Shown: positions 62,201 to 64,000 of the stretch, piece after piece
Layout of the letters: every line of letters begins with the position of its first letter
Numbering within the stretch: position 1 is the first letter of the stretch
Origin: DAIPKP01 sp964539095
GTDB taxonomy: Bacteria; Synergistota; Synergistia; Synergistales; Aminiphilaceae
Direction: 5' to 3'
NCBI GenBank assembly: GCA_964539095.1
Contig: CAZIFL010000015.1
Location: forward strand, 1-64,000
DNA: 64,000 nucleotides
Made by a program: the position numbers and the translations under genes
The notes under the pieces: model-generated
Told to the model about the DNA's origin: nothing
What the model saw: only the letters and a program-made list of their open reading frames with translations
Databases searched by the model: none

Positions 62201-62683
62201 CTTACCGCTGACGGTCTGCTCCTTGAAGATGCGAACACGAACCTCATGGCTCTCACCCTTGAGCTGGAAAACACCCCTGCAGATGGGCGTGTCTTTGCAC
62301 TCGGCGAAACCGTTCTGCTTCGTGGAACGGTTCGTAACGAAGGGGAGCTGCCGGTGGGAAACATTTCGCTCTTTTTCTACGATGGTAACCCCGACAGAGG
62401 AGGGGAGCCCTTCGCTAACCGGATCATTTCGGGAATTCTGCCGGGAGGGGAATACTCCCTGCTACTGAGCTACTCCTTCGAAACTCCGGGATCCCGTAGC
62501 GTCTTCATGCGGGTGGTCCCCAAGGTGGGAGATCCTCCGGAGGATAACACCGTGAGCGTGGCCGTACCGGTAGAGGGTGGCCACACTGGGAGAGGGGGAT
62601 GTACCGCCGCAAATGCGGGGGGCTGGAGCGGATTGATGCTTCTGGGGCTGGTACCGTTGGCGCTCCGGAGGAGAAAGCGGTAA
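59207..62683 (+). CDS. Large secreted protein with FG-GAP/VCBS repeats, CARDB-like domains and Synergist-type C-terminal sorting signal
   Basis: The ATG at 59207 (AAGGAGG, 8 bp) begins a signal peptide (VVPFMWLFLLAALLLPTG). Residues about 150-400 hold calcium-binding FG-GAP/VCBS-like repeats: AAGDLNGDRATELVIGY, ATGDVDGDARDEIAAMY and AAGDLNGNGKDELLFTN. The middle (SESESQETMNIFESEST, then VSVEQKGG) is of unknown fold. Two CARDB-like modules follow (SIPLGETVTMALRVHNFSL; FALGETVLLRGTVRNEGELP). The end is GRGGCTAANAGG, a hydrophobic stretch LMLLGLVPLAL and RRRKR, matching a Synergist-CTERM-type anchor. The protein has 1158 residues and is probably cell-surface. Confidence 0.87.
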   Translation: MLRRKKKVVPFMWLFLLAALLLPTGFLEAEEGAAPPGTTDPFEKAPFLLLDEEAVIMTQYEGVVYNDVFLPNVVQHENGTRTWSERLDDAKTTWSSSPPLLDGKIGDVAVLLRNNRNEAFLAQAWERNWLTISLVPMDQNGYKAETARHTIGNRSFLDSRIVAAAGDLNGDRATELVIGYRWAGSNYMPQFVVASVADFKNPVEFEDYSLPRVHAQSGLRIATGDVDGDARDEIAAMYVSEAGKYVVALLKAETNLRLRLLGMHTLDIAPYNGRYYPPDQFDIAFADWEGDGRKKIFCVTGHTGDGSGRHVRLLSVTIQDGRATFTTESRHSHRFTGDEGPILAAAGDLNGNGKDELLFTNRFRMPIAGSERTELVAVYRKNDGSSGVAQVTWETSRGPIYSPISHLKTGRFMGSLHPSAQGRNRSHALVVLHKTEVFAPDGYFAHLIRLEGEILKEVSVPVQLSRFWVEPAHLLIGDLDRDSMVLGYPTHITLENHVTPLLFVNEPPKHIDADSSGRVTNSTRQDELYVQYAQSESESQETMNIFESESTMGGSVSVEQKGGVDLVVVKAEAKVTATVGGSTRELRSEIDSVYRSRSSGFTGKTTRDDVLLYLSNRVHLWRYPILGWMNEPEGGGAQVPTYYQISIPESEANMKFLSGLNVDWYHPAHMNGNVLSYASRRAQIGDFAEERRLSDSLELGVGGGTAFQRGISWKDAFTRESLKSVAVSMNLDVEVQVSGSAQVDIFEVGGSTTASFHMDERTAQTNIARTSVEKERAFTVNIPAFSAPLGYQITPLMYRTSGGVLKTSHVVDLLNNRSLWESYYSGAPDPALNLPRLWRYVEGSDWTWAAEDPLHPDARKIRGIFFRNSRGADLGKSIPLGETVTMALRVHNFSLVPSPEVEVLFEAVSYDGSRTITLGTARTPRIDQWGSENPNWKWVTLAWNTAGMIEGNYKIRVTVNPEGAVAELPLRALGEAYDNNQGWYDVFVGRPRSAFAEQLTADGLLLEDANTNLMALTLELENTPADGRVFALGETVLLRGTVRNEGELPVGNISLFFYDGNPDRGGEPFANRIISGILPGGEYSLLLSYSFETPGSRSVFMRVVPKVGDPPEDNTVSVAVPVEGGHTGRGGCTAANAGGWSGLMLLGLVPLALRRRKR

Positions 62684-62745
62684 TCCTTGGCGCAGCCCTC
62701 GGGGAGAAAAAGAGATTTTCTAACTAAAGGATTTGTTCCATGGAA

Positions 62746-62795
62746 GGCTCTGTGCTGCCCGTCCTCAATGCTGCAGGCACGGACGGTGCAGAGCC
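62746..62795 (+). terminator. Terminator after the sorting-signal protein gene
   Basis: GGCTCTG-TGC-TGCCCGTCC pairs with GGACGGTGCAGAGCC with few mismatches. A run of T follows further on (62810-62815). Confidence 0.55.
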
Positions 62796-62909
62796 GCTTT
62801 GTTGCTGCTTTTTTTGAAAACTTTACAGTTCTTCTTGATGTATATGCCAGGGAGTGCTACTGTTATGCTGCCAAGTGTAAATCTTTTCGAGAAACCAGGC
62901 GAAGATGCT

Positions 62910-63198
62910 TAGAGCGGTTTTCGTTGACATGTGGCACTCTATGAACTCCCGGAGCCGGAGCTTGTGTATCCGGAGGCAGCGACCATAGCGGTCGGCGAGC
63001 GCTCCTTTTGCGTCGCGGAGCCCCCCTGGCGGCAGGCGGGCGTGCCGGCAAGCTGTAGTTGCGCGTCTGGATGGCACATCTGCGGCGACGGGCCGTAGTA
63101 GCAAAGCAAGGGGGCAGTTCGACCACTTTCGGAGCGGGGACACACAAGTGGAGGCTCCGTGAAACAGCACGTGACACATTATTTGTGAAACCGCTCTA
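62910..63198. mobile_element. MITE-like element, 289 bp, with imperfect terminal inverted repeats and TA flanks
   Basis: The left end TAGAGCGGTTTTCG is mirrored by the right end AAACCGCTCTA. The similarity continues inward for about 45 bp (GACATGTGGCAC against the complement of GTGACACATTAT, then CGGAGCC). TA at both ends fits insertion by an IS630/Tc1-mariner-type transposase. The inside is GC-rich, palindromic and non-coding. Confidence 0.6.
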
Positions 63199-63218
63199 AA
63201 GAAAGGCGGTGCTTTCCC

Positions 63219-64000
63219 ATGGCGAGAAAAGACTTCGGAAAGGGCAAAAAGGGCGAAAAAGACAGAAAACTCCCCCTTTTTTTTCTTTGCACTGGACTTT
63301 TCACAGCCTTCTTTTTTCTTCCTGTTTCTCCCGCACGTGCCCATACGACCTATACCTTTGCGGTATATCCCACCAACGATCCCGCAAAGGTGCACGCCGC
63401 CTTCCGCCCTCTGGCAGATTTTGTAGCCGCTGAAACGGGGTGGACTCTCCGGGTGGTAGTGACCCGGAACTATGAGGAGATGGAACAGCGTCTTCAGGAC
63501 GGTTCTGTGGACTTTGCCATGGTGAGCCCCGCCGCGTATGTTCGTTTCGTCTCCCATGTTTGCTACGTGGCCACCTATGCGGAGTGGAGCGAGACGTTAC
63601 AGGTTTTCTCTCCCTACTATCATGCGGTGGTGATTGCCCTGAAAGAGGGTTCTGTGGCGACGCTTCAAGAGCTGGAGGGAAAAAACTTCGGCTTCACCGA
63701 CAGAGAATCCACCTCGGGGCATCGGGTCCCCCGGCGAATGCTGCTCCAAGAGGGGATAGAGCCGGAGAAATTTTTCAAAAATGTCTTCTACCTCGGCAGG
63801 CACGATGCGGTGATTGAATCCCTCCTGGCTGGTTCCATTCAGGGGGGAGCGGTATCGGACGGCACACTGCATACGGCGATCTCGCAATATGGGGATCTTT
63901 TCCGAGTTCTTGCCCTTTCGGATCCCATTCCACTGGATCCTGTGGTGGCTTCTCCCGGTGTGCCGGAGGAAGATGCAGCGCTTCTACGAGAGGTGCTTCT
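63219..64000 (+). CDS. PhnD-like phosphate/phosphonate-type binding protein (3' end beyond window)
   Basis: The ATG at 63219 starts a signal peptide after a charged tail (PLFFLCTGLFTAFFFLPVS, PARA). The mature part follows the PhnD/SBP family 12 pattern: YTFAVYPTNDPAKVHAAFRP, LVDFAMVSPAAYVRF-like DFAMVSPAAYVRF, LEGKNFGFTDRESTSGH and IESLLAGSIQGGAVSDGTL. The frame is open to the window end (260 residues seen). Members bind oxyanions for ABC import or act as the sensor part of signalling proteins; which applies here cannot be told without the 3' end. The MITE-like element abuts its 5' side. Confidence 0.85.
   Translation, partial: MARKDFGKGKKGEKDRKLPLFFLCTGLFTAFFFLPVSPARAHTTYTFAVYPTNDPAKVHAAFRPLADFVAAETGWTLRVVVTRNYEEMEQRLQDGSVDFAMVSPAAYVRFVSHVCYVATYAEWSETLQVFSPYYHAVVIALKEGSVATLQELEGKNFGFTDRESTSGHRVPRRMLLQEGIEPEKFFKNVFYLGRHDAVIESLLAGSIQGGAVSDGTLHTAISQYGDLFRVLALSDPIPLDPVVASPGVPEEDAALLREVL

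Larger units (their letters stand above)
62684..63218. other. Intergenic region with terminator and MITE-like element
   Basis: It contains the hairpin at 62746-62795 and the inverted-repeat element at 62910-63198. The MITE end lies 20 bp before the next start codon. Confidence 0.6.

Noticed and set aside
62910..63198. A structured RNA gene
   Set aside because: The matching ends and TA flanks fit a transposable element better; no known RNA family was recognised.

Overview
The window most resembles an anaerobic, amino-acid- and peptide-fermenting member of the Synergistota. The strongest marker is the large secreted protein at 59207-62683. It ends in a GG-C motif, a hydrophobic segment and an RRRKR tail, the layout of the Synergist-type C-terminal sorting signal. 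The genomic content fits: glycyl-radical chemistry, TRAP and YfcC-type carriers, M20 peptidase, glutamate decarboxylase, and many amidohydrolases. No rRNA, tRNA or CRISPR array was seen. Positions 9575-9674 are 100 Ns, an assembly gap inside a repeat.

Layout. 1-2692: McrBC-type restriction genes (mcrB cut by the window edge). 3014-6014: gadB-gadC acid-resistance operon on the minus strand. 6261-9053: a minus-strand operon of four Nif11-leader precursor peptides (P4-P1), a decayed fifth one, and a secreted C39-like cysteine peptidase. 9285-11628: a repeat-rich secreted protein interrupted by the gap. 11901-13875: an amino-acid-type binding protein and a beta-carbonic anhydrase. 14247-23068: amidohydrolases, a PucR regulator, a YfcC-type carrier, an M20 peptidase and a GltD-like oxidoreductase. 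23256-33901: a minus-strand catabolic island with a glycyl radical enzyme and activase, an amidohydrolase, a TRAP transporter, an ornithine-cyclodeaminase-like protein and a 2-hydroxyacid dehydrogenase, facing a GntR regulator. 35524-41989: a ureohydrolase, a broken amidase, another amidohydrolase, a DedA-PAP2 membrane protein and a DUF1016 nuclease.

42017-57523 is the most interesting part. It is a ribosomal-peptide (RiPP) locus with two NHLM-type ABC exporters (one with a C39 leader peptidase), an HlyD-like adaptor, a divergent TolC-like outer-membrane protein, four more Nif11-leader precursors (P5-P8), a YcaO protein, a TfuA protein, an asparagine-synthetase-like protein, a leader-like small protein and a MerR regulator. 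All eight intact precursors end their leader in a Gly-Gly site, followed by a hydrophobic Gly/Ala/Val/Ile core with no cysteine. The cores are mostly poor in Ser/Thr, so classical YcaO azoline formation is unlikely as the common modification; YcaO plus TfuA suggests backbone thioamidation.

Four promoters with a TTGAC(T/C)-N19-TA(T/A)(A/G)CT layout and a dyad in the long spacer lie upstream of P4, P8, ycaO and the merR operon. Such overlong spacers are the hallmark of MerR control, so the distant P1-P4 operon and the biosynthetic locus probably form one regulon.

57778-64000 holds a secreted leucine-rich-repeat protein, the sorting-signal protein, a 289-bp MITE-like element, and the start of a PhnD-like binding protein that runs off the window.
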